Of a stretch of DNA of 64,000 nucleotides, positions 1-9,579 are shown one piece after another. The stretch is from contig NC_134707.1 in NCBI RefSeq assembly GCF_043290135.1, positions 140,369,319 through 140,433,318 of the forward strand. Reading direction: 5' to 3'. This DNA comes from Rhipicephalus microplus. Its lineage: Eukaryota; Arthropoda; Arachnida; Ixodida; Ixodidae. A program made the position numbers and the translations under genes. A model generated the notes under the pieces. The model had not been told where the DNA came from, did no database searches, and worked only from the letters and a program-made list of their open reading frames with translations. Position 1 is the first letter of the stretch; each line of letters begins with the position of its first letter.

Positions 1-160
1 GGAGTTTGTAGTTGTGGAGTTTCTAGTTGTGGAGTTTTTAGTTGTGGAGTTTCTAATTGTGGAGCTTCTTGATCGGGAGTTTCTAGTTGTGAAGTTTCTA
101 CTTGTGGATTTTCGAGTTGTGGAGTTTCTAGTTGCGAAGTTTCTAGTTGGGGAGTTTCTA

Positions 161-232
161 CTTGAGTTTATAGTTGCGGATTTTCTAGTTGCAGAGTTTT
201 AAGTTGTCGAGTTTCTAGTTGCAAAGTCTCTA
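161..232 (+). repeat. Recurrent HOR marker module (72 bp)
   Basis: The module is recognised by CTTGAGTTTATAG, then GCGGATTTTCTAG, GCAGAGTTTTAAG, GTCGAGTTTCTAG and GCAAAGTCTCTA in that order. Further copies start at 2,117, 4,480, 6,888, 9,580, 12,481, 22,076 and 26,603 (the last two as CTAAGG), 28,975, 32,979, 35,631, 38,760, 43,739, 45,796, 48,154, 51,492, 53,308, 56,183, 59,058 and 62,097. It occurs once per HOR and is absent between 12.6 and 22.0 kb. Its spacing gives the HOR lengths used here. Confidence 0.88.
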
Positions 233-1360
233 GTTGTGGAGTTTCTAGTTGCGAAGTTTCTAGCTGTGGAGTTTCTAGTTGCGGAGTCTCTAGTTGTGCA
301 GTCTCTGGTTTTGGAGTCTCTGGTTGTGGAGTTTCTAGTTGTGGAGTTTCTAGCTGTGGAGTTTCAAGTTGCGGAGTCTCTAGTTGTGCAGTCTCTAGCT
401 GTGGAGTCTCTGGCTGTGGAGTTTCTAGTTGTGGAGTTTCTAGTTGTGGAGTTTCTATTTGCTGAGTTTCTTGTTGCGGAGTTTCTAGTTGTGGATTTTC
501 TGGCTGTGGAGTTTCTAGTTGCGGAGTTTCTAGTTGTGGAGTTTCTAGTTGTGAGGTTTGTAGTTGTTGAGTTTCTAGTTTTCGAGTTTCTAGTTGTGGA
601 GTCTCTAGTTGTGGAGTTTCTAGTTGTGAAGTTTACAGTTGCGAAGTCTCAAGTTGTTGAGTTTCTAGTTGTGGAGTTTCTAGTTGTGGGGTTCGTAGTT
701 GTGGGGTTCGTAGTTGTGCAGTTTCTAGTTGTGGAGTATGTACTTGTGGAGTTTCCATTTGTGGTGTTTCTAGCTGTGGAGTTTCTAGTTGCGGAGTTTC
801 TAGATGCAGAGTTTCGAGTTGCGGAGTTTTCTAGTTGTGGAGATTCTAGTGGCGGATTTTCTAGTTGCGGATGTCCAAGTTGTGGAGTTTCTAGTTGTGG
901 AGTTTCTAGTTGTGGAATTTGTAGTTGTGGAGTATATAGCTGTGGTGTTTCAAGTTGTAGAATTTCTAGTGGCGGAGTTTCTAGTTGTAGAGTTTCTAGT
1001 TGCGGAGTTTTCTAGTTGTGGAGTTTCTAGTTGCGGAGTTTCTAGTTGCGGAGCTTCAAGTTGTGGAGTTTCTAGTTGTGGAGTTTCTAGTTGTGGAGTT
1101 TGTAGTTGTGGAGTATCTAGTTGTGGGCTTTCAAGTTGTGGAGTTTCTAGTTGTGGAGTTTCTAGTTGCGGAGTTTTCTAGTTGCGGAGTCTGTAGTTGT
1201 GGAGTTTCTAGTTGTGGAATTTCTAGTTGCGGAGTTTCTAGTTGTGGAGCTTTTAGTTGAGGAGTCTCTAGTTGTTGAGTCTCTAGTTGTGGAATTTCTA
1301 GTTGTGGAGTTTCTAGTTGTGGAGTTTCTAGTTGTGGAATTTCAAGTTGTGGAGTCTCTA

Positions 1361-1379
1361 GTGGCGGAGTGAGTTTCTA
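1361..1379 (+). repeat. Irregular 19-bp unit, GTGGCGGAGTGAGTTTCTA
   Basis: This unit is four bases longer than normal, as if GAGT had been duplicated. It recurs at 3,317, 5,680, 8,478, 10,974, 13,486, 15,476, 29,919 and in later copies, always after a GTTGTGGAGTCTCTA unit. Because it adds 4 bp, it shifts the reading frame of every copy. It serves as a fixed phase marker for aligning HORs. Confidence 0.85.
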
Positions 1380-2116
1380 GTTGCGGAGTTTCCGTTTGTG
1401 GAGTTTCTAGTTGTGGAGTTTCTAGTGTTTGAATTTCTAGTTGCCGAGTTCTTTAGTTGCGAAGTCTCAAGTTGTGGAGTTTCTAGCTGTGAAGTTTCTA
1501 GTTGCGGAGTTTCTAGTTGCGGAGTTTCTAGTTGTGGAGTTTTTAGTTGAAGAGTCTCTAGTTGTGGGGTCTCTAGTTGTGGAGTTTCTAGTTGTGGAGT
1601 GTCTACTTGTGGAGTTTCTAGTTGTGGAGTTTCTAGTTGTGGACTTTCTAGTCGTGGAGTCTGTAGTTGTGGAGTAGCTATTTGTTGGGTTTCAAGTTAT
1701 GGAGTTTTTGGCTGTGGAGTTTCTAGTTGTGGAGTTTCTAGTTGTTGAGTTTCTAGTTGCCGAGTTTCTAGTTGCGAAGTCTCAAGTCGTGGAGTTTCTA
1801 GCTGCGGAGTTTCTAGTTGCGGAGCTTCTAGTGGTGGAGTTTCTAGTTGTGGAATTTGTAGTTGTGGAGTATCTAGTTTTGGTGTTTCAAGTTGTGGAGT
1901 TTCTAGCTGTGGAGTTTCTAGTTGCGGAGTTTCTAGTTGCAGAGTTTCTAGTTGCGGAGTTTCTAGTTGCGGAGTTTCTAGTTGTGGAGTTTCTAGTTGC
2001 GGAGTTTTTTAGTTGCGGAGTCTGTAGTTGTGGAGTTTCTAGTTGTGGAATTTCTAGTTGTGGATTTTCGAGTTGTGGAGTTTCTAGTTGCGAAGTTTCT
2101 AGTTGGGGAGTTTCTA

Positions 2117-4479
2117 CTTGAGTTTATAGTTGCGGATTTTCTAGTTGCAGAGTTTTAAGTTGTCGAGTTTCTAGTTGCAAAGTCTCTAGTTGTGGAGTTT
2201 CTAGTTGCGGAGTTTCTAGCTGTGGAGTTTCTAGTTGCGGAGTCTCTAGTTGTGCAGTCTCTGGTTTTGGAGTCTCTGGTTGTGGAGTTTCTAGTTGTGG
2301 AGTTTCTAGCTGTGGAGTTTCAAGTTGCGGAGTCTCTAGTTGTGCAGTCTCTAGCTGTGGAGTCTCTGGCTGTGGAGTTTCTAGTTGTGGAGTTTCTAGT
2401 TGTGGAGTTTCTATTTGCTGAGTTTCTTGTTGCGGAGTTTCTAGTTGTGGATTTTCTGGCTGTGGAGTTTCTAGTTGCGGAGTTTCTAGTTGTGGAGTTT
2501 CTAGTTGTGAGGTTTGTAGTTGTTGAGTTTCTAGTTTTCGAGTTTCTAGTTGTGGAGTCTCTAGTTGTGGAGTTTCTAGTTGTGAAGTTTCCAGTTGCGA
2601 AGTCTCAAGTGGTTGAGTTTCTAGTTGTGGAGTTTCTAGTTGTGGGGTTCGTAGTTGTGGGGTTCGTAGTTGTGCAGTTTCTAGTTGTGGAGTATGTACT
2701 TGTGGAGTTTCCATTTGTGGTGTTTCTAGCTGTGGAGTTTCTAGTTGCGGAGTTTCTAGATGCAGAGTTTCTAGTTGCGGAGTTTTCTAGTTGTGGAGAT
2801 TCTAGTGGCGGAGTTTCTAGTTGCGGAGTTCCAAGTTGTGGAGTTTCTAGTTGTGGAGTTTCTAGTTGTGGAATTTGTAGTTGTGGAGTATATAGCTGTG
2901 GTGTTTCAAGTTGTGGAATTTCTAGTGGCGGAGTTTCTAGTTGTAGAGTTTCTAGTTGCGGAGTTTTCTAGTTGTGGAGTTTCTAGTTGCGGAGTTTCTA
3001 GTTGCGGAGCTTCAAGTTGTGGAGTTTCTAGTTGTGGAGTTTCTAGTTGTGGAGTTTGTAGTTGTGGAGTATCTAGTTGTGGGCTTTCAAGTTGTGGAGT
3101 TTCTAGTTGTGGAGTTTCTAGTTGCGGAGTTTTCTAGTTGCGGAGTCTGTAGTTGTGGAGTTTCTAGTTGTGGAATTTCTAGTTACGGAGTTTCTAGTTG
3201 TGGAGCTTTTAGTTGAGGAGTCTCTAGTTGTTGAGTCTCTAGTTGTGGAATTTCTAGTTGTGGAGTTTCTAGTTGTGGAGTTTCTGGTTGTGGAATTTCA
3301 AGTTGTGGAGTCTCTAGTGGCGGAGTGAGTTTCTAGTTGCGGAGTTTCTGTTTGTGGAGTTTCTAGTTGTGGAGTTTCTAGTGTTTGAATTTCTAGTTGC
3401 TGAGTTCTTTAGTTGCGAAGTCTCAAGTTGTGGAGTTTCTAGCTGTGAAGTTTCTAGTTGCGGAGTTTTTAGTTGCGGAGTTACTAGTTGTGGAGTTTTT
3501 AGTTGAGGAGTCTCTAGTTGTGGGGTCTCTAGTTATGGAGTTTCTAGTTGTGGAGTGTCTACTTGTGGTGTTTCTAGTTGTGGAGTTTCTAGTTGTGGAG
3601 TTTCTAGTCGTGGAGTCTGTAGTTGTGGAGTAGCTATTTGTTGGGTTTCAAGTTATGGAGTTTTTGGCTGTAGAGTTTCTAGTTGTGGAGTTTCTAGTTG
3701 TTGAGTTTCTAGTTGCCGAGTTTCTAGTTGCGAAGTCTCAAGTCGTGGAGTTTCTAGCTGCGGAGTTTCTAGTTGCGGAGCTTCTAGTGGTGGAGTTTCT
3801 AGTTGTGGAATTTGTAGTTGTGGAGTATCTAGTTTTGGTGTTTCAAGTTGTGGAGTTTCTAGCTGTGGAGTTTCTAGTTGCGGAGTTTCTAGTTGCAGAG
3901 TTTCTATTTGCGGAGTTTCTAGTTGCGGAGTTTCTAGTTGTGGAGTTTCTAGTTGCGGAGTTTTCTAGTTGCGGAGTCTGTAGTTGTGGAGTTTCTAGTT
4001 GTGGAATTTCTAGTTACGGAGTTTCTAGTTGTGGAGCTTTTAGTTGAGGAGTCTCTAGTTGTTGAGTCTCTAGTTGTGGAATTTCTAGTTGTGGAGTTTC
4101 TAGTTGTGGAGTTTCTAGTTGTGGAATTTCAAGTTGCAGGGTTTCTAGTTTCGGAGTTTTCTAGTTGTGGAGTTTCTAGTTGCGGAGTTTCTAGTTGCGG
4201 AGTTTCTAGTTGTGGAGTTTCTAGCTGTGGAGTTTCTAGTTGCAGGGTTTCTAGTTTCGGAGTTTTCTAGTTGTGGAGTTTCTAGTTGCGGAGTTTCTAG
4301 TTGCGGAGTTTCAAGTTGTGGAGTTTCTAGTTGTGGAGTTTCTAGTTGTGGAGTTTTTAGTTGTGGAGTTTCTAATTGTGGAGCTTCTTGATGGGGAGTT
4401 TCTAGTTGTGAAGTTTCTAGTTGTGGATTTTCGAGTTGTGGAGTTTCTAGTTGCGAAGTTTCTAGTTGGGGAGTTTCTA
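2117..4479 (+). repeat. Block A HOR copy 2 (2,363 bp)
   Basis: This is the same variant order as the preceding copy, followed by an extra run of about 407 bp (about 3,970-4,380). That run repeats the GCGGAGTTTTCTAG module and a tract ending in GTTTCGGAGTTTTCTAG, which itself appears twice about 120 bp apart. The next copy of the marker starts at 4,480. The extra length is best explained by unequal exchange inside the HOR. Confidence 0.82.
2124..2714 (-). other. ATG-started (ETPQL)n open frame, probably not a gene
   Basis: This minus-strand frame starts at a true ATG (CAT on + at 2,712-2,714) and stays open for 196 codons, to a TAA in the marker module. It is a run of Glu-Thr-Pro-Gln-Leu pentapeptides with a few changes (QLRT, QQLE, QPEN), and I see no signal peptide, membrane segment or known domain. 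Similar ATG-started frames end at 5,077, 7,470, 10,162, 29,572 and 33,576 (191-196 codons). Shorter ones start at 7,980, 36,108, 39,222, 40,997, 44,201, 48,631 and 51,954 (91-151 codons). The matching frame in the first HOR is broken by a stop at 633-635. The repeat unit alone explains the open frame, and I see no promoter or splice context, so coding is unlikely. Confidence 0.1.
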
Positions 4480-6887
4480 CTTGAGTTTATAGTTGCGGAT
4501 TTTCTAGTTGCAGAGTTTTAAGTTGTCGAGTTTCTAGTTGCAAAGTCTCTAGTTGTGGAGTTTCTAGTTGCGGAGTTTCTAGCTGTGGAGTTTCTAGTTG
4601 CGGAGTCTCTAGTTGTGCAGTCTCTGGTTTTGGAGTCTCTGGTTGTGGAGTTTCTAGTTGTGGAGTTTCTAGCTGTGGAGTTTCAAGTTGCGGAGTCTCT
4701 AGTTGTGCAGTCTCTAGCTGTGGAGTCTCTGGCTGTGGAGTTTCTAGTTGTGGAGTTTCTAGTTGTGGAGTTTCTATTTGCTGAGTTTCTTGTTGCGGAG
4801 TTTCTAGTTGTGAATTTTCTGGCTGTGGAGTTTCTAGTTGCGGAGTTTCTAGTTGTGGAGATTCTAGTTGTGAGGTTTGTAGTTGTTGAGTTTCTAGTCT
4901 TCGAGTTTCTAGTTGTGGTGTCTCTAGTTGTGGAGTTTCTAGTTGTGAAGTTTCCAGTTGCGAAGTCTCAAGTTGTTGAGTTTCTAGTTGTGGAGTTTCT
5001 AGTTGTGGGGTTCGTAGTTGTGGGGTTCGTAGTTGTGCAGTTTCTAGTTGTGGAGTATGTACTTGTGGAGTTTCCATTTGTGGTGTTTCTAGCTGTGGAG
5101 TTTCTAGTTGCGGAGTTTCTAGATGCAGAGTTTCTAGTTGCGGAGTTTTCTAGTTGTGGAGATTGTAGTGGCGGAGTTTCTAGTTGCGGAGTTCCAAGTT
5201 GTGGAGTTTCTAGTTGTGGAGTTTCTAGTTGTGGAATTTGTAGTTTTGGAGTATATAGCTGTGGTGTTTCAAGTTGTGGAATTTCTAGTGGCGGAGTTTC
5301 TAGTTGTAGAGTTTCTAGTTGTGGAGTTTTCTAGTTGTGGAGTTTCTAGTTACGGAGTTTCTAGTTGCGGAGCTTTAAGTTGTGGAGTTTCTAGTTGCGG
5401 AGTTTCTAGTTGTGGAGTTTGTAGTTGTGGAGTATCTAGTTGTGGGCTTTCAAGTTGTGGAGTTTCTAGTTGTGGAGTTTCTAGTTGCGGAGTTTTCTAG
5501 TTGCGGAGTCTGTAGTTGTGGAGTTTCTAGTTGTGGAATTTCTAGTTACGGAGTTTCTAGTTGTGGAGCTTTTAGTTGAGGAGTCTCTAGTTGTTGAGTC
5601 TCTAGTTGTGGAATTTCTAGTTGTGGAGTTTCTAGTTGTGGAGTGTCTAGTTGTGGAATTTCAAGTTGTGGAGTCTCTAGTGGCGGAGTGAGTTTCTAGT
5701 TGCGGAGTTTCTGTTTGTGGAGTTTCTAGTTGCGGAGCCAGTAGTTGTGGAGTTTCTAGTTGTGGAGTTTCTAGTTGTGGAGTTTCTAGTGTTTGAATTT
5801 CTAGTTGCCGAGTTCTTTAGTTGCGAAGTCTCAAGTTGTGGAGTTTCTAGCTGTGAAGTTTCTAGTTGCGGAGTTTCTAGTTGCGGAGTTTCTAGTTGTG
5901 GAGTTTTTAGTTGAGGAGTCTCTAGTTGTGGGGTCTCTAGTTGTGGAGTTTCTAGTTGTGGAGTGTCTACTTGTGGAGTTTCTAGTTGTGGAGTTTCTAG
6001 TTGTGGAGTTTCTAGTCGTGGAGTCTGTAGTTGTGGAGTAGCTATTTGTTGGGTTTCAAGTTATGGAGTTTTTGGCTGTGGAGTTTCTAGTTGTGGAGTT
6101 TCTAGTTGTTGAGTTTCTAGTTGCCGAGTTTCTAGTTGCGAAGTCTCAAGTCGTGGAGTTTCTAGCTGCGGAGTTTCTAGTTGTGGAGCTTCTAGTGGTG
6201 GAGTTTCTAGTTCTGGAATTTGTAGTTGTGGAGTATCTAGTTTTGGTGTTTCAAGTTGTGGAGTTTCTAGCTGTGGAGTTTCTAGTTGCGGAGTTTCTAG
6301 TTGCAGAGTTTCTAGTTGCGGAGTTTCTAGTTGCGGAGTTTCTAGTTGTGGAGTTTCTAGTTGCGGAGTTTTCTAGTTGCGGAGTCTGTAGTTGTGGAGT
6401 TTCTAGTTGTGGAATTTCTAGTTATGGAGTTTCTAGTTGTGGAGCTTTTAGTTGAGGAGTCTCTAGTTGTTGAGTCTCTAGTTGTGGAATTTCTAGTTGT
6501 GGAGTTTCTAGTTGTGGAGTTTCTAGTTGTGGAATTTCAAGTTGCAGGGTTTCTAGTTTCGGAGTTTTCTAGTTGTGGAGTTTCTAGTTGCGGAGTTTCT
6601 AGTTGCGGAGTTTCTAGTTGTGGAGTTTCTAGCTGTGGAGTTTCTAGTTGCAGGGTTTCTAGTTTCGGAGTTTTCTAGTTGTGGAGTTTCTAGTTGCGGA
6701 GTTTCTAGTTGCGGAGTTTCAAGTTGTGGAGTTTCTAGTTGTAGAGTTTCTAGTTATGGAAATTTTAGTTGTGGAGTTTCTAATTGTGGAGCTTCTTGAT
6801 GGGGAGTTTCTAGTTGTGAAGTTTCTAGTTGTGGATTTTCGAGTTGTGGAGTTTCTAGTTGCGAAGTTTCTAGTTGGGGAGTTTCTA
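4480..6887 (+). repeat. Block A HOR copy 3 (2,408 bp)
   Basis: Marker to marker the copy is 2,408 bp, three basic units (45 bp) longer than the preceding copy. The 19-bp irregular unit lies at 5,680, exactly 2,363 bp after its counterpart at 3,317. The added units follow it, in a tract carrying GCGGAGCCAGTAGTTG near 5,735 that copies 1 and 2 lack. That tract reappears downstream near 8,530, 11,030 and 13,540, so it marks the right-hand part of block A and the blocks beyond. Confidence 0.8.
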
Positions 6888-9579
6888 CTTGAGTTTATAG
6901 TTGCGGATTTTCTAGTTGCAGAGCTTTAAGTTGTCGAGTTTCTAGTTGCAAAGTCTCTAGTTGTGGAGTTTCTAGTTGCGGAGTTTCTAGCTGTGGAGTT
7001 TCTAGTTGCGGAGTCTCTAGTTGTGCGGTCTCTGGTTTTGGAGTCTCTGGTTGTGGAGTTTCTAGCTGTGGAGTTTCAAGTTGCGGAGTCTCTAGTTGTG
7101 CAGTCTCTAGCTGTGGAGTCTCTGGCTGTGGAGTTTTTAGTTGTGGAGTTTCTAGTTGTGGAGTTTCTATTTGCTGAGTTTCTTGTTGCGGAGTTTCTAG
7201 TTGTGGATTTTCTGGCTGTGGAGTTTCTAGTTGCGGAGTTTCTAGTTGTGGAGTTTCTAGTTGTGAGGTTTGTAGTTGTTGAGTTTCTAGTTTTCGAGTT
7301 TCTAGTTGTGGAGTCTCTAGTTGTGGAGTTTCTAGTTGTGAAGTTTCCAGTTGCGAAGGCTCAAGTTGTTGAGTTTCTAGTTGTGGAGTTTCTAGTTGTG
7401 GGGTTCGTAGTTGTGGGGTTCGTAGTTGTGCAGTTTCTTGTTGTGGAGTATCTACTTGTGGAGTTTCCATTTGTGGTGTTTCTAGTTGTGGTGTTTCTAG
7501 TTGTGGAGTTTCTAGTGTTTGAATTTCTAGTTGCCGAGTTCTTTAGTTGCGAAGTCTCAAGTTGTGGAGTTTCTAGCTGTGAAGTTTCTAGTTGCGGAGT
7601 TTCTAGTTGCGGAGTTTCTAGTTGTGGAGTTTTTAGTTGAGAGTCTCTAGTTGTGCAGTCTCTAGCTGTGGAGTCTCTGGCTGGGGTGTTTCTAGTTGTG
7701 GAGTTTCTAGTTGTGGAGTTTCTATTTGCTGAGTTTCTTGTTGCGGAGTTTCTAGTTGTGAATTTTCTGGCTGTGGAGTTTCTAGTTGCGGAGTTTCTAG
7801 TTGTGGAGTTTCTAGTTGTGGAGTCTCTAGTTGTGGAGTTTCTAGTTGTGAAGTTTCCAGTTGCGAAGTCTCAAGTTGTTGAGTTTCTAGTTGTGGAGTT
7901 TCTAGTTGTGGGGTTCGTAGTTGTGGGGTTCGTAGTTGTGCAGTTTCTAGTTGTGGAGTATGTACTTGTGGAGTTTCCATTTGTGGTGTTTCTAGCTGTG
8001 GAGTTTCTAGTTGCGGAGTTTCTAGATGCAGAGTTTCTAGTTGCGGAGTTTTCTAGTTGTGGAGATTCTAGTGGCGGAGTTTCTAGTTGTGGAATTTGTA
8101 GTTTTGGAGTATATAGCTGTGGTGTTTCAAGTTGAGGAATTTCTAGTGGCGGAGTTTCTAGTTGTAGAGTTTCTAGTTGCGGAGTTTTCTAGTTGTGGAG
8201 TTTCTAGTTGCGGAGTTTCTAGTTGCGGAGCTTTAAGTTGTGGAGTTTGTAGTTGTGGAGTTTCTAGTTGTGGAGTTTCTAGTTGCGGAGTTTTCTAGTT
8301 GCGGAGTCTGTAGTTGTGGAGTTTCTAGTTGTGGAATTTCTAGTTACGGAGTTTCTAGTTGTGGAGCTTTTAGTTGAGGAGTCTCTAGTTGTTGAGTCTC
8401 TAGTTGTGGAATTTCTAGTTGTGGAGTTTCTAGTTGTGGAGTTTCTAGTGGTGGAATTTCAAGTTGTGGAGTCTCTAGTGGCGGAGTGAGTTTCTAGTTG
8501 CGGAGTTTCTGTTTGTGGAGTTTCTAGTTGCGGAGCCAGTAGTTGTGGAGTTTCTAGTTGTGGAGTTTCTAGTTGTGGAGTTTCTAGTGTTTGAATTTCT
8601 AGTTGCCGAGTTCTTTAGTTGCGAAGTCTCAAGTTGTGGAGTTTCTAGCTGTGAAGTTTCTAGTTGCGGAGTTTCTAGTTGCGGAGTTTCTAGTTGTGGA
8701 GTTTTTAGTTGAGGAGTCTCTAGTTGTGGGGTCTCTAGTTGTGGAGTTTCTAGTTGTGGAGTGTCTACTTGTGGAGTTTCTAGTTGTGGAGTTTCTAGTT
8801 GTGGAGTTTCTAGTCGTGGAGTCTGTAGTTGTGGAGTAGCTATTTGTTGGGTTTCAAGTTATGGAGTTTTTGGCTGTGGAGTTTCTAGTTGTGGAGTTTC
8901 TAGTTGTTGAGTTTCTAGTTGCCGAGTTTCTAGTTGCGAAGTCTCAAGTCGTGGAGTTTCTAGCTGCGGAGTTTCTAGTTGTGGAGCTTCTAGTGGTGGA
9001 GTTTCTAGTTCTGGAATTTGTAGTTGTGGAGTATCTAGTTTTGGTGTTTCAAGTTGTGGAGTTTCTAGCTGTGGAGTTTCTAGTTGCGGAGTTTCTAGTT
9101 GCAGAGTTTCTAGTTGCGGAGTTTCTAGTTGCGGAGTTTCTAGTTGTGGAGTTTCTAGTTGCGGAGTTTTCTAGTTGCGGAGTCTGTAGTTGTGGAGTTT
9201 CTAGTTGTGGAATTTCTAGTTACGGAGTTTCTAGTTGTGGAGCTTTTAGTTGAGGAGTCTCTAGTTGTTGAGTCTCTAGTTGTGGAATTTCTAGTTGCGG
9301 AGTTTCTAGTTGTGGAGTTTCTAGCTGTGGAGTTTCTAGTTGCAGGGTTTCTAGTTTCGGAGTTTTCTAGTTGTGGAGTTCCTAGTTGCGGAGTTTCTAG
9401 TTGCGGAGTTTCAAGTTGTGGAGTTTCTAGTTGTGGAGTTTCTAGTTGAGGAAATTTTAGTTGTGGAGTTTCTAATTGTGGAGCTTCTTGATGGGGAGTT
9501 TCTAGTTGTGAAGTTTCTCTTTGTGGATTTTCGAGTTGTGGAGTTTCTAGTTGCGAAGTTTCTAGTTAGGGAGTTTCTA
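6888..9579 (+). repeat. Block A HOR copy 4 with internal partial duplication (2,692 bp)
   Basis: After about 750 bp of normal order, the copy joins at about 7,636 to a second, internally deleted run of the same modules (GTGCAGTCTCTAG onward). One HOR period therefore holds parts of two. At the joint the usual GTTGAGGAGTCTCTA unit is reduced to a 14-base GTTGAGAGTCTCTA, so the break is out of 15-bp phase. The next marker copy is at 9,580. Confidence 0.8.

Larger units (their letters stand above)
161..2116 (+). repeat. Block A HOR copy 1 (1,956 bp)
   Basis: This higher-order copy runs from one marker module (starting CTTGAGTTTATAG) to the base before the next. The order of variant 15-mers inside it recurs 1,956 bp downstream: for example, the irregular 19-bp unit at 1,361 recurs at 3,317. 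1,956 equals 130 units plus 6 bases, which reflects irregular units of 16, 19 and other lengths. Boundaries are a convention set by the marker, because in a tandem array the true duplication joint cannot be placed. The copy is shorter than its neighbours because about 407 bp present before the next marker in copy 2 is missing here. Confidence 0.85.
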
